Below are positions 27,011 to 36,344 of a stretch of DNA of 64,000 bases, in pieces (positions within the stretch are counted from its first letter, which is position 1; each line of letters begins with the position of its first letter). The notes under the pieces were generated by a model, which was not told the origin of the DNA, did not search any database, and saw only the letters and a list, made by a program, of their open reading frames with translations. The stretch lies in the NCBI GenBank assembly GCA_963787675.1, contig CAWBDV010000003.1, positions 1,364,001 to 1,428,000 on the forward strand. Reading direction: 5' to 3'. The position numbers and the translations under genes are program-made. The DNA comes from JAJPKK01 sp963787675 (lineage in GTDB: Bacteria; Pseudomonadota; Alphaproteobacteria; Rhizobiales; Xanthobacteraceae).

Positions 27011-28057
27011 ATGATGAGCAACAACAGGATCCGCATTGCGCTGCTTGCCGGCAGCATCGTCGGCACAAGCGCGCTGTCAGCGTCTACGGCATCAGCGGCC
27101 GAATACACGCTGATGCCGAGTCCGCAGACCGTGCATGTCGGTTTCTTCAGCGCCGCGCAGAAGCCGGTGCTGACGGTCAACTCGGGCGACATCGTCACCA
27201 TCGAGACGGTGGCCGGCGTGCCGTCAGCCGATGTCGACGGCTCGGGCGTGGTGCCGCCAAGCGCCGTGCCGGAGTACGCGCGCGTGATCGAGAAGGAGGT
27301 CACGAACCGCGGACCCGGCCCGCACATCCTGACCGGTCCGGTCTCCGTCAACGGCGCATCAACCGGCGACGTTCTGGAGGTGCGCATCCTCGATATCGAT
27401 CTTGCGGTTCCCTACGGCTTCAACACCCAGCGCCCCTACACCGGCGCGCTGCCGGAGGAGTTCACGCGCTACTTCATGCGCATCATCCCCATCAACCGCG
27501 CGACGAAGACCGCCGAGGTGGTGCCCGGAGTCGTCGTGCCGCTGCGGCCGTTCTTCGGGACCATGGGTGTCGCTCCCCTGCCCTCCATGGGCCGCATCAG
27601 CAGCGGGCCGCCCGGCGTGCATACGGGCAACGTCGACAACAAGTACCTCGTGGCGGGGACGACGCTGTACATGCCGGTCTATGCCAAAGGCGCGCTGTTC
27701 TCGGTCGGCGATTCCCATGCGGCCCAGGGTGACGGCGAGGTCGATCTCACCGCGATCGAGACCGGCTTGCGCGGCAAATTCCAGTTCATCGTGCGCAAGG
27801 ACATGAAGCTCACGTGGCCGCGTGCCGAAACGCCGACCCATTGGATCGTCATGGGCATCAATCCGAACCTGGAAGAAGCGATGAAGATGGCGGTGCGCGA
27901 AACCATCGGCTTCATCACCGAGCGCTTCCCGAAGATTTCGCGCGAGGAGGCCTACATGATCGCGAGCGTCGCGGTCGACTACCACGTCACGCAAGTGGTG
28001 GACGGCAGCAAAGGCATCCACGGCATGATTCCGAAGGCGATCTTCACCACGCAATGA
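27011..28057 (+). CDS. Exported acetamidase/formamidase family protein
   Basis: 348 residues from ATG 27011, GGAGGG about 9 nt upstream. Signal peptide (IALLAGSIVGTSALSASTAS) ending ASAAEY. The body matches FmdA/AmdA: SGDIVTIETVAGVP, GPHILTGPVSVNGASTGDVL, VVVPLRPFFGTMGVAP, FSVGDSHAAQGDGEVDLTAI and MIASVAVDYHVTQVVDGSKG. The GDSHAAQGDGEV block holds the conserved acidic and histidine residues of the family. Members hydrolyse short-chain amides to ammonia and carboxylate. Export is unusual for classical amidases and suggests another amide or ester substrate. Confidence 0.88.
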   Translation: MMSNNRIRIALLAGSIVGTSALSASTASAAEYTLMPSPQTVHVGFFSAAQKPVLTVNSGDIVTIETVAGVPSADVDGSGVVPPSAVPEYARVIEKEVTNRGPGPHILTGPVSVNGASTGDVLEVRILDIDLAVPYGFNTQRPYTGALPEEFTRYFMRIIPINRATKTAEVVPGVVVPLRPFFGTMGVAPLPSMGRISSGPPGVHTGNVDNKYLVAGTTLYMPVYAKGALFSVGDSHAAQGDGEVDLTAIETGLRGKFQFIVRKDMKLTWPRAETPTHWIVMGINPNLEEAMKMAVRETIGFITERFPKISREEAYMIASVAVDYHVTQVVDGSKGIHGMIPKAIFTTQ

Positions 28058-28076
28058 CGTCAAAGGCGCGCACCCG

Positions 28077-28115
28077 CGTCCCGGATGGCGCGGGCAACAC
28101 GCGCCATCCGGGACG
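28077..28115. terminator. 16-bp perfect inverted repeat after the amidase gene
   Basis: CGTCCCGGATGGCGCG and its exact complement CGCGCCATCCGGGACG flank a 7-nt loop, 20 nt after the stop at 28057. No uridine run follows, so it may be a terminator, an mRNA-stabilising hairpin or a REP-like element. Confidence 0.6.
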
Positions 28116-28239
28116 GACGCTTTCTCGCTTGCGGGTCCGTGATGGACAATTCCGGCTTCATGGGGAACGCGCATTGCGGTATCGTCCACCCGCATTTCGC
28201 GCTATAATCTACTAAATATAACGACCAGGGAGGATCAAC

Positions 28240-29247
28240 ATGGGCAGCGACATTTCGCGACGGCACATGCTTGCCGTGTCGGCGGCGGCAGGCGCGCTCG
28301 CGGCGAGCGGCTTAGGTGCCGCCGCGCAGGGGGCGAAGCGCATCGAGCAGTTCGACCGGGCGCTCGACAAGATCATTTCGACCAACGAGCCGATCGTCGA
28401 GATCGGCCGCGGCTTCGGCGGGCCGCTCGGACCGACCGAAGGTCCGCTGTGGTGGAAGGAAGGCGGCTACCTGCTGTTCAGCGACATCAACGCCAGCAAG
28501 CGCATGAAGTACACGCCTGGCCAGGGCATCACGGTATTCCAGGAAAACACCCATCAGGCCAACGGCCTTACCCGTGATCAGCAGGGCAGGCTCCTCGCAT
28601 GCGAGCACGAGACCCGCCGCGTCACCCGGCAAGAACTGGACGGCAGCCTCACGGTGCTCGCCAACAGCTTCCAGGGCCGCCAACTCAACCGGCCGAATGA
28701 CGTGATCGTCAAATCCGACGGCTCGATCTACTTCACCGATCCGTGGAGCAATCCGCTGCCGCAGGAGCAGTGGGACCTCACCTTCAACGGGGTCTATCGC
28801 CTCAGCCCCGACCTCGGTACGCTGACGCTGATCCTTGATGACATGCTGTTCCCCAACGGGATCGCCTTCTCGCCGGACGAACGTCTGATCTACATCAACG
28901 ATCTGCGGCGCGGTCATATCCGCGTCTTCGAGGTGGCCGCGAACGGCACGCTCGCCAAGCAGACCGATCGTGTGTTCGCCGACCTCACCGGTCCCGACCC
29001 TGGCGTACCCGACGGCATGAAAGTCGATACCGCCGGCAACGTCTATTGCGGCGGTTCCGGCGGCATCTACATCCTTGATCCGACCGGCAAGAAGCTCGGC
29101 CGCATCGTCCACGGCGAGAACGCCACCACCAACATCGGCTTCGGCGGCAACGACTGGAAGACGCTGTTCTTTACGACCCGCAACACGGTCGGTTCGGTAA
29201 ACCTGAAGGTGCCCGGCATCCCGGTGCCGGTGCCGAAGAAGGTCTAG
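28240..29247 (+). CDS. SMP-30/gluconolactonase-like protein, Tat-exported
   Basis: 335 residues; GGAGG lies before ATG 28240. N-terminal SRRHMLAVSAAAGALAASGL is a twin-arginine-type signal. The beta-propeller shows the SMP-30 pattern: GPTEGPLWWKEGGYLLFSDI (metal-binding Glu), NRPNDVIVKSDGSIYFTDPW (Asn and Asp of the site), FPNGIAFSPDERLIYINDLR and GVPDGMKVDTAGNVYCGG. Lactonases of this group open sugar or other lactones using one divalent metal. The gene follows the amidase with 182 nt between and may share its pathway. Confidence 0.9.
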   Translation: MGSDISRRHMLAVSAAAGALAASGLGAAAQGAKRIEQFDRALDKIISTNEPIVEIGRGFGGPLGPTEGPLWWKEGGYLLFSDINASKRMKYTPGQGITVFQENTHQANGLTRDQQGRLLACEHETRRVTRQELDGSLTVLANSFQGRQLNRPNDVIVKSDGSIYFTDPWSNPLPQEQWDLTFNGVYRLSPDLGTLTLILDDMLFPNGIAFSPDERLIYINDLRRGHIRVFEVAANGTLAKQTDRVFADLTGPDPGVPDGMKVDTAGNVYCGGSGGIYILDPTGKKLGRIVHGENATTNIGFGGNDWKTLFFTTRNTVGSVNLKVPGIPVPVPKKV

Positions 29248-29530
29248 CGCCACCGTAACCGTGGGTTGAGATGCGTGACGCGAATCGGGATCGGATCTCG
29301 GGCGAAGCGCATCTACGGCGCGTCGCCAACCTTTGTTCGACGCCTGCGTGCCGGATGCGGCGGACAGGCCCGGAAATGTTGTTGCAGTGGCGCGAACAAA
29401 ACCGATATCTTGGCGTCAAATCGGAAGATTGAGGCGCGCACGTCGGCCTCGGCCTTCGGGGTGTCATCAACCGAATAAAATCAAGAACCAACGATTCAAA
29501 ACGCAAGAAGACTGAAGGGGAAACGAAATC

Positions 29531-29914
29531 ATGAAGACGCGATTCGCAGCCGCACTGGCTGTTGCAGGAATCATCGCTGGAGGGGGAACTGCTCTGGCGC
29601 ACCATTCCTTCGCGATGTTTGACGCGCAACACCCGATGGAAATCTCAGGAACCGTGAAGGAGTTCCGGTTCGTGAGCCCGCACACCATCCTGACTGTGAC
29701 GGTCAAGGACAAAGACGGCGTCGCCAAGGACTGGATCCTTGAAGGCGGAGCGCCGGGCATGCTGGTCCGCGATGGGGTGAACTCGAAGAGCCTGCGGCCG
29801 GGCGACGAGATCACGGTGACGATCAATCCGTTGCACAGCGGCGCGGACGGTGGCTCGTATCAGCCGGGCCTGGTCAAGTTCAAGGACGGACGGCCGCTGA
29901 TCACGCCGCACTGA
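29531..29914 (+). CDS. DUF6152 family periplasmic protein
   Basis: 127 residues. Signal MKTRFAAALAVAGIIAGGGT, cleaved near ALAHHS. The mature start HHSFAMFDAQHPMEISGTVK and FRFVSPHTILTVTVKDKDG are the hallmark of DUF6152, a small beta-barrel-like secreted protein; the double His could bind metal. Function is unknown. It sits just before the gene at 30047, a pairing I recall from environmental Proteobacteria. Confidence 0.82.
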   Translation: MKTRFAAALAVAGIIAGGGTALAHHSFAMFDAQHPMEISGTVKEFRFVSPHTILTVTVKDKDGVAKDWILEGGAPGMLVRDGVNSKSLRPGDEITVTINPLHSGADGGSYQPGLVKFKDGRPLITPH

Positions 29915-30046
29915 GCGACGGACTTAAGGGCCGCCTCGGCCTTGCAGCAGACACGAACAACAAGCAGCGAAATCGGCGCGCGCCGATTTCGATCAAAACA
30001 AAGCCAAGGTCGTGGCCCACGTCCGTGGCCACATGGGAGGAGTAAA

Positions 30047-30899
30047 ATGTCGTTCCGGAGCATGATCGGATCGGTCGCGCTTGCCACCGCCGTTATCATC
30101 GGACCCGCCGCAGCCCAGCAACCCTTCGACGAAAGCAAGTATCCGGCTTTTGCGGGGCAGTGGTTGCGCGTCGGTCCTCTCGGCGCCTACGACAACACCA
30201 AGCCGCCGGCGCGCGGCCAGCAGGCCCCCTATACTCCGGAATATCAAGCGATCTTCGAGGCCAACCTCGCAGAGGTCGCCTTGGGCAAATCCGGCGAGGA
30301 CCCAGTCCACACCTGCATTCCGGAAGGCATGCCGCGGGCAATGACCCTCGTGTTGCCGATGGAATTCGTGATCACGCCAAAGACCACCTACATCCTGATG
30401 GAATACCTCAGCATGTTGCGCCGCATCTACACCGACGGGCGTGACTTCCCCAAGGACGAGGAACCGTCCTGGATGGGCTATTCCATCGGCAAATGGCTCG
30501 ATGAAGACGGCGACGGCCGCTACGACGTGTTCGAGGTGGAGACTCGCAATCTCAAGCTTCCGCGCACCTTCGATCCCAGCGGTCTGCCGGTGCATCGCGA
30601 CGGCCAGATGGTGATCAAGGAGCGCTTCTATCTCGACAAGAGCAATCCTGACATTCTCTACGACCAGATCACCACCTACGACCACTCGCTGACGAAGCCG
30701 TGGACCATCGTGCGCACCATGCGTCGCGGGAAGAATCCGATCTGGGTCGAAGTCCATCTGCGCCGAGGGCAACGTGCACGTCCAGATTGCCGGCGAGCAG
30801 TACATGTTGGACGCCGACGGCCTCTTGGCCCCGATGTGGAAAGGCCAGCCGGCACCGAACATGAAAAATTTCACGCCGCAAAAGAAGACAGAGAAATAA
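30047..30899 (+). pseudogene. Secreted protein of unknown function, frameshifted near its end
   Basis: ATG 30047 (GGGAGGAG upstream) begins a signal peptide (MIGSVALATAVIIGPAAAQ), followed by FDESKYPAFAGQWLRVGPLG, FVITPKTTYILMEYLSMLRR, DEEPSWMGYSIGKWLDEDGD and FYLDKSNPDILYDQITTYDH. At about 30757 one extra base shifts the frame. The other frame continues naturally (CAEGNVHVQIAGEQYMLDAD and APMWKGQPAPNMKNFTP) to TAA 30897-30899, giving about 283 residues. I do not know the family by name; it accompanies DUF6152 genes. As read the C-terminus is scrambled to 30919. Confidence 0.75.
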
Positions 30900-30972
30900 C
30901 CGATATAAAAACAGGTTGAGGCGTTCGTCGTGGCCGGGCTCGTCCCGGCCACTTCAATTCTTGAGGGGCAAT

Positions 30973-31092
30973 TAGGGTGCGCAAAGCCACCGGGTCCGGC
31001 CTTTTGGCCGGCCCGATGGCAGGCTCCGTGTGCGCACCTTCGGGCACGAACGGTGCGCACGCGCGGACACGTCCGCGCTTTGCACACCCTAC
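30973..31092. repeat. Palindromic TAGGGTGCGCAAAG repeat, copy 1
   Basis: It begins TAGGGTGCGCAAAG and ends CTTTGCACACCCTA, with inner hairpins (GGCCGGACC-like and GTGCGCACGCG). Related elements are at 44558-44641 and 57572-57697. A simple hairpin GTGGCCGGGCTCGTCCCGGCCAC lies just upstream at ~30929. Confidence 0.75.
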
Positions 31093-31156
31093 GAGGCGCT
31101 GCTTAAAGGAATCGAGATCGCCGAAATGAGCTCGAATTCGTGCGGCCCAACGTCGG

Positions 31157-31546
31157 CTACGCGCTCGGCAATCCCTCGACGATGTATTGGCGCGACTTCG
31201 TCTCGCGCTCGCGCACGACGCAGATTTTCTTGTACGCCGGCGACTCGCGCCAGGCCCGCGCCTTTTCTATCGAATCGAACTCGCTGATGACGATGCGCCC
31301 TTTCGGCGGATCACCTTCGACGCCGATGGTTTTGCCGCCGCGCACGAGATACCGGCCGCCAAACGGATCCACCGTCGCCTGCACATGCGCTGCGTAATCG
31401 CGCAGGAACACTTCCATGTCGCCGGTGACATCGACCTCGGTCACGATGTAGGCCTTGGGCGTGGTGTTGGCCATCATTCCGGTAACCACGGCACCGAGCG
31501 CGATGCCGGCGACCGCCGCAATGACGACGGCGTAATAGACGTGCAT
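31157..31546 (-). CDS. DUF1330 domain protein
   Basis: 129 residues. An N-terminal membrane anchor (YYAVVIAAVAGIALGAVV) precedes a DUF1330 fold: AYIVTEVDVTGDMEVFLRDY, GGRYLVRGGKTIGVEG, GRIVISEFDSIEKARAW and ETKSRQYIVEGLP. This small ferredoxin-like domain is widespread and uncharacterised. The anchor is an addition, since many members are cytosolic. It lies alone between a repeat element and the serpin gene. Confidence 0.85.
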   Translation of the reverse strand: MHVYYAVVIAAVAGIALGAVVTGMMANTTPKAYIVTEVDVTGDMEVFLRDYAAHVQATVDPFGGRYLVRGGKTIGVEGDPPKGRIVISEFDSIEKARAWRESPAYKKICVVRERETKSRQYIVEGLPSA

Positions 31547-31606
31547 AACGATCTCCCCAATTCGTTCGGACGATGGGGATCATACCGCGTCGCCTGACGG
31601 CTTGTC

Positions 31607-33001
31607 TTAGCGCGGATCGCTGATGCGGCCTTGGAACAGGATCGCGTCGGTCGTGTCGTCGACGAGATAGAACAGGAAGGGATGGTCGACCTTGAACGTC
31701 TCGGGCTGAACAGGCGCGGCGGCCGCCATCACCATGCCGACGCCGGTCGCGGCGGCGGCTTCGGTCAATTCCTCGTTCACGTCAATGACCGCGCGATGGG
31801 CGATCTCGCCGATATAGAGCGCGCCCGGAGGCAGCGGTTTTGCCGACATGCCGGAAAAATCCGCGACCTTGTCGTTGAATGCCTTGCGCATGCCGGCGGC
31901 CTGGAACGCCGACACCAGGTCCGCCTTGTATTCCGTCTTGAAGCGCGGCAACGCAAGCGCCACCGGCTTGCCCGACTGTCCATTGCGGAGCGCCGAGAAC
32001 AGGTCGACCAGCTCGTTCGACCCAAGCCGCCGCGCCACGGCATCGACGCCGCCGACGTCGTCTGGCAGCACCACGATGAGGCCGAGTTCAGCCACCTGGT
32101 ACGGCAACCGGATGGCGCGATAGCCACCGCGCGACACCAGCGCATAGTTGCCGCGCTGGTTCATCATGCGAACCTGCACGTCCTGTGTCGGCGTGAGATG
32201 GAAGCTTTCGTCGGCGGTGCGGCTCGGATTGAAGGTCGATGCCCATCGCGCCTTGAAATAGACCGCGTTGAGCAAGATCGCCGCTGGCGTCGCCTCGAAC
32301 TGATCGAACAGCTTTGGGATCCGCCCCTCGGTATGGCGGCTCACCCAGTTGTTGACATCGTCAAGGTTCGCGCTGCGGAAAACGTCGGCACCGTAGCGCG
32401 TCTTGAGGGTGTCGGCATAGTCGGCCGAGATGATGTCGCCGTCCTTGCTGAGCATCAGCCCGTTGGCGACGAGAAGCTTCGCCGATTTTGGTGGGGTGCC
32501 GTCGCCGACGCAGCGACCGCCCTGAGGCTGCATACCGAACGTACATTTCCCATCACGGGTCGTCGCGCCATCGCATTTCCCGTTCTTGAGCGCCGTATTC
32601 GGCGGACAGGTCGGCGGATCGGCGCTGTGGTCGTAGCCCCTGAGGATCGCCATCATCTCGGCATTGGCCGTGTCGATCGCCTCGTTCGCCATTCGCTCCG
32701 ACATCACGCGCGCCATCTCGCTCGCGGTATCGCCACGCGCGCCGACGAGCGCCATCGACATGGCGGTGCCGATCGAATAGGGCGAGAACACGACGTTACC
32801 CGGCGTCGCCGCGAGGGTGGCGAAAAGCTGCTGCGCCGTGGTGTTGTAGGCCTTGGCAAGGAGCGTCACGCGCGCCTCCACAGCGATGTTGAGTTGCGCC
32901 GCGGCGCGTTGCGGCGCCGTCAGGCCGACAAACGCAAGCGCTACGACCGCCGGCAAGGCCAGTGCTGCCGAGCGCCTGCAGCCCGATTGGTTCCTCGGCA
33001 T
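31607..33001 (-). CDS. Serpin-family protease inhibitor, secreted
   Basis: 464 residues with signal peptide (LALPAVVALAFVGLTAPQRA, cut near AAAQ). Serpin motifs: GNVVFSPYSIGTAMSMALVG, ILLNAVYFKARWASTFNP, YQVAELGLIVVLPDD, and the hinge of the reactive loop ELTEAAAATGVGMVMAAAA followed by HPFLFYLVDDTTDAILFQGR. The hinge keeps the small-residue run needed for inhibitory loop insertion. The scissile region is rich in Met/Ala/Val, suggesting an elastase-like target; this is inference. A Cys-containing insert near residues 125-170 (CPPNTALKNGKCDG, CTFGMQPQGGRC) is foreign to the serpin fold. Serpins are uncommon in Proteobacteria. Confidence 0.92.
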   Translation of the reverse strand: MPRNQSGCRRSAALALPAVVALAFVGLTAPQRAAAQLNIAVEARVTLLAKAYNTTAQQLFATLAATPGNVVFSPYSIGTAMSMALVGARGDTASEMARVMSERMANEAIDTANAEMMAILRGYDHSADPPTCPPNTALKNGKCDGATTRDGKCTFGMQPQGGRCVGDGTPPKSAKLLVANGLMLSKDGDIISADYADTLKTRYGADVFRSANLDDVNNWVSRHTEGRIPKLFDQFEATPAAILLNAVYFKARWASTFNPSRTADESFHLTPTQDVQVRMMNQRGNYALVSRGGYRAIRLPYQVAELGLIVVLPDDVGGVDAVARRLGSNELVDLFSALRNGQSGKPVALALPRFKTEYKADLVSAFQAAGMRKAFNDKVADFSGMSAKPLPPGALYIGEIAHRAVIDVNEELTEAAAATGVGMVMAAAAPVQPETFKVDHPFLFYLVDDTTDAILFQGRISDPR

Positions 33002-33287
33002 TGTCTGTCCTCCCGCGATCTTTGCGCGTTGTCTGCCGCGCGTACCACAGCATACAACACTGCGACGGAGTTAAGGCCGCTGCGGACGGCATTTCGGCTA
33101 TATCGTTACAGGGACACGCGCTTGCTGGCGCGACGCGCGGCGGTCACCAAACCGTGAGAATCCGCCTTAGTCCGCCCCTGCCCTGCGCGCCGCCGCTTTT
33201 GTGACGTGAATCACGTCTATGTGCGCCGCACTTGTCTATTGATTGATCGTTGCGGCCGGGGCAGCGGGACCAGAGGAGACCAGTCCA

Positions 33288-33500
33288 ATGCCGATGCGCG
33301 GAGAAATCGCCCCGCGGCCGCTGTCGCCCCCGAACCGCGGGCTTGGAGAGCCCTGGCATTCGCTGGTCGCCTTGAGCGGGAATCCGGTGTTTGTGGCGGT
33401 TTGCGCGGCGGCGCTGGCGGGATTGCTGGCGACAGTTCTGCTGCAATTGACGCTGCTGCATAGCGACGTTGTTGAGATGCTGGTGACGCCGTTTCGCTGA
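33288..33500 (+). CDS. Small single-span membrane protein
   Basis: 70 residues from ATG 33288 with GAGGAGA upstream. A Pro/Arg-rich N-terminus is followed by one transmembrane helix (PVFVAVCAAALAGLLATVLL) and a short tail (LLHSDVVEMLVTPFR). No family recognised. Codon use and the ribosome-binding site support translation. It ends 100 nt before the multicopper-oxidase-like gene. Confidence 0.5.
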   Translation: MPMRGEIAPRPLSPPNRGLGEPWHSLVALSGNPVFVAVCAAALAGLLATVLLQLTLLHSDVVEMLVTPFR

Positions 33501-33599
33501 TCGCGCTTGATCCGAGGTTCGCGACGTGCGGCGGATGAAGCCGCCCACCCTGCTCACGTGACCTATCCCTTCCGGACTCCTCCCGGTACGCTTCGCGTC

Positions 33600-34826
33600 A
33601 TGCGAACGAGGCGCAATGTCCTGATCGGCTCTTGCGGCGCCATCGCGGCGCTCGCCGCGAAGGCGCGTGCCGAGATTGCACCCGACGGCTTCCTGGTGCT
33701 GCGCGCCGCCAGGCTTGCCGGAGCGAGCGAACCCAGCGCGCTCGCGTTTGCAGGCGCGGTGCCGGGACCCATCATCCGCGCTCGTCGCGGCGAAGAGGTC
33801 AAGGTGCGCCTCGTCAATGCCCTTGAAGAACCGACCGCCATTCACTGGCACGGCGTGCACGTGCCGAACGCGATGGACGGCACTCCGCCGTTGACGCCGG
33901 CGATCGCGCCCGGCGCGAGCTTCGACTACCGTTTCGTCGCGCTTGATGCCGGCACGTTCCTCTACCGCGCGAGCTTCGCCGGCCAACAGGAGCGCGGGCT
34001 TTACGGCGCGCTCATCGTCACCGAACCTCAGCCGCCGACGGTCGATCGCGACGAGGTGCTGGTCTTCGCCGATGCGGCCGCATCGAAGACATCGGGCGAA
34101 CCCGTCCGTGCCACCGTCAACGGCGCGCCCCGTGCCGATATCGCCGTGCGCCAGAACGAGCGGCTGCGCCTGCGTTTCGTCAATGCCTCACCGGCGCAGC
34201 CGATGCGCGCGCGCATTCCCGGTCATCGTGTGATCGTGATGGCACTCGACGGCGAGCCGGCAGAACCGTTCTCGTCTCGCGACAGTGCGATCATGTTGGC
34301 ATCGGGCGGCCGCGCCGATGTGTTCGTCGACGCAACCGCGACACTAGGCACGATTGCACCGATTGAATTCGCCCACCAAGGTGGCGCCGATACGCTTGTG
34401 CGCCTCGTGTATGACGGCGGCAGCGCGGCGCACGCGACGCCGCTCGGCGAACCCTCCCCGCTCCCTGCCAATCCGCTGCCGAGCCGGATTGATCTCGCCC
34501 GCGCACTGCGCGTCACTGTGCCGATCCTGCCCGCGGCCGCAAACGCCGAGCCGCAGCGTCTGTTCGCGGTCGAGCGCGGCCGTAGCGTCGTGATGGCGCT
34601 CGCGGGCGGCGCGTCGGCGGCAACGGTGCACGTGCATGGCCATCATTTCCGCCTGCTCGATCGGCTCGACGACGGTTGGAAGCCCTATTGGCTCGACACG
34701 ATGATCGTGTTTCCCAGCGAGACCCACCGCATCGCGTTCGTCGCGGACAATCCAGGCCGCTGGCTCATTGAGCAGCGCGCGCTCGAAGGCAGCACGAGCG
34801 CCGCGGCGTGGTTTGCCGTCAGTTGA
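33600..34826 (+). CDS. Multicopper-oxidase-fold protein with missing copper ligands
   Basis: 408 residues from ATG 33600, with a signal (RRNVLIGSCGAIAALAAKAR). Cupredoxin blocks: FAGAVPGPIIRARRGEEV, the first ligand motif IHWHGVHVPNAMDG, and TVHVHGHHFRLLDRL. The second motif, normally H-x-H in a WYHSH context, reads FLYRASF. The final HCH-x3-H motif is replaced by WLIEQRALEGS. So the type 1 site and much of the trinuclear cluster cannot form. The protein keeps the three-domain length of the family but is probably not an oxidase; it might be a binding or structural protein, as FtsP/SufI-type proteins are. Confidence 0.82.
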   Translation: MRTRRNVLIGSCGAIAALAAKARAEIAPDGFLVLRAARLAGASEPSALAFAGAVPGPIIRARRGEEVKVRLVNALEEPTAIHWHGVHVPNAMDGTPPLTPAIAPGASFDYRFVALDAGTFLYRASFAGQQERGLYGALIVTEPQPPTVDRDEVLVFADAAASKTSGEPVRATVNGAPRADIAVRQNERLRLRFVNASPAQPMRARIPGHRVIVMALDGEPAEPFSSRDSAIMLASGGRADVFVDATATLGTIAPIEFAHQGGADTLVRLVYDGGSAAHATPLGEPSPLPANPLPSRIDLARALRVTVPILPAAANAEPQRLFAVERGRSVVMALAGGASAATVHVHGHHFRLLDRLDDGWKPYWLDTMIVFPSETHRIAFVADNPGRWLIEQRALEGSTSAAAWFAVS

Positions 34827-34835
34827 GAGCACGCA

Positions 34836-36344
34836 TCAGTCGCGCTGCAGGTCGGCAAAGAGCCGGCGATAGACATCCGGAAAACGCGGCGCTAGGTCTT
34901 CGGAGATCATTCCCGGCCCAGCGGCGGTCGCGGCCTCGCCGTGAAGCCAAACCGCAGCCGCGGCCGCCTCGAAGGGCGGCATGCCTTGCGCCAACAGGCC
35001 GGTGATGAGGCCGGTCAGAACGTCGCCCGAGCCCGCAGTCGCAAGCCAGGGCGGGGCATTGGCATTGATCGCCGCACGGCCATCGGGCGACGCGATCACG
35101 GTGTCTGCGCCCTTGTAGACAACGACCGCTCCCGAGCGGCCGGACGCCGCCCGCGCCGCCAGCAGTTTCGAGGCCGATGAGGCCGGAATCTGCTCCATGG
35201 TCTTGCCGAACAGCTTGGCGAATTCGCCGGCGTGTGGGGTGAGCACGGCATTACGATTCTGTGCGAGCGCCGCAAAGAGCGTGTCCGAATGGTCGGCGAA
35301 ACTCACCAGCGCATCGGCGTCAACGACAACCGATCGCTCGCCGGCGAGCGCCATCAAGGTCATGTCGCGGGTCCGCAGCGTCACCCCTGCGCCTGGACCG
35401 ATGCCGACCGCGTTGAAGCGGGGGTCCTTGAGGAAATGCTCCAATTCGACGGCGGCCTCGACCGGGCGCACCATGACCGCAAGCGAACTCGCCGCATTGA
35501 CCGAAATCGCATCGCGGGGGGAGGCGATGGTGACCAGCCCGGCGCCGGCACGTAGCGCCCCCATCGCGGCGAGCCGCGCCGCGCCCGTATAAGCCAGCGC
35601 ACCGGACACCACGACGGCGTGGCCGCGATTGTATTTGTGCCCCTCGATGGTCGGCACCGGAAACTGGGATCCCCACAGCGCCGCGCTGTTTTCGAAAGCG
35701 AGCGGCTTGATGCGAGGAAGGACCTCGGCGCCGATCCCGATCTGCGCGATCTCGAGTGCCCCGCAATGCAAGCGGCCGGGCAGCAGCAGGTGACCCGGCT
35801 TCTTGCGGAAAAACGTCACCGTTCGCGTCGCGCGCACAGCCGCGCCGCCCATGATGGCGCCGGTGGTGCCGCTAATGCCGCTCGGCAGATCGACGGCGAC
35901 GATCGGACACCGCGCCTTGTTCATGGCGTCGATCGCCAAAAGCGGCGCACCCGTCACCGGACGATCGAGCCCGGCACCCAGCAGTGCGTCGATGATGAGC
36001 GTTGCTTCGGTGAAATCGGGAGCGTCGCCGGCAGGGATAGACCACTGACCCCATCGCCGCGCCGCTTCGGCGGCATCGCCCTTGATGTTCTCGGCGGCGC
36101 CGACCACGACGACCTCGACGGGGAAGCCGGCCTCGCGCAGATGGCGCGCTGCAACGAACCCGTCACCGCCATTGTTGCCGGTCCCGGCGATCACCACGAC
36201 CTTGCCGCCCGGCGGATACCGCCCGATCACCGCCCTGGCCACCGCGGCGCCCGCGGCCTCCATCAGCGATTCCCCGGACACGCCGGAGGCGATGGTGGCA
36301 CGATCGGCCTCCCCCATCTCCGAGTTGGTGAGCAATTCGAACAT
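34836..36344 (-). CDS. nnr: Bifunctional NAD(P)H-hydrate epimerase / ADP-dependent dehydratase
   Basis: 502 residues. N-terminal YjeF epimerase domain (SGESLMEAAGAAVARAVIGR, then VVIAGTGNNGGDGFVAARHL, PIVAVDLPSGISGTTGAIMG) and C-terminal ribokinase-like dehydratase (YNRGHAVVVSGALAYTGAAR, AVGIGPGAGVTLRTR, VLTPHAGEFAKLFG, TAGSGDVLTGLITGLLAQGM). It repairs hydrated NADH and NADPH: the epimerase interconverts R and S forms and the dehydratase restores the S form using ADP. Fusion of both is usual in bacteria. It converges with the preceding gene and is divergent from glnB. Confidence 0.96.
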   Translation of the reverse strand: MFELLTNSEMGEADRATIASGVSGESLMEAAGAAVARAVIGRYPPGGKVVVIAGTGNNGGDGFVAARHLREAGFPVEVVVVGAAENIKGDAAEAARRWGQWSIPAGDAPDFTEATLIIDALLGAGLDRPVTGAPLLAIDAMNKARCPIVAVDLPSGISGTTGAIMGGAAVRATRTVTFFRKKPGHLLLPGRLHCGALEIAQIGIGAEVLPRIKPLAFENSAALWGSQFPVPTIEGHKYNRGHAVVVSGALAYTGAARLAAMGALRAGAGLVTIASPRDAISVNAASSLAVMVRPVEAAVELEHFLKDPRFNAVGIGPGAGVTLRTRDMTLMALAGERSVVVDADALVSFADHSDTLFAALAQNRNAVLTPHAGEFAKLFGKTMEQIPASSASKLLAARAASGRSGAVVVYKGADTVIASPDGRAAINANAPPWLATAGSGDVLTGLITGLLAQGMPPFEAAAAAVWLHGEAATAAGPGMISEDLAPRFPDVYRRLFADLQRD

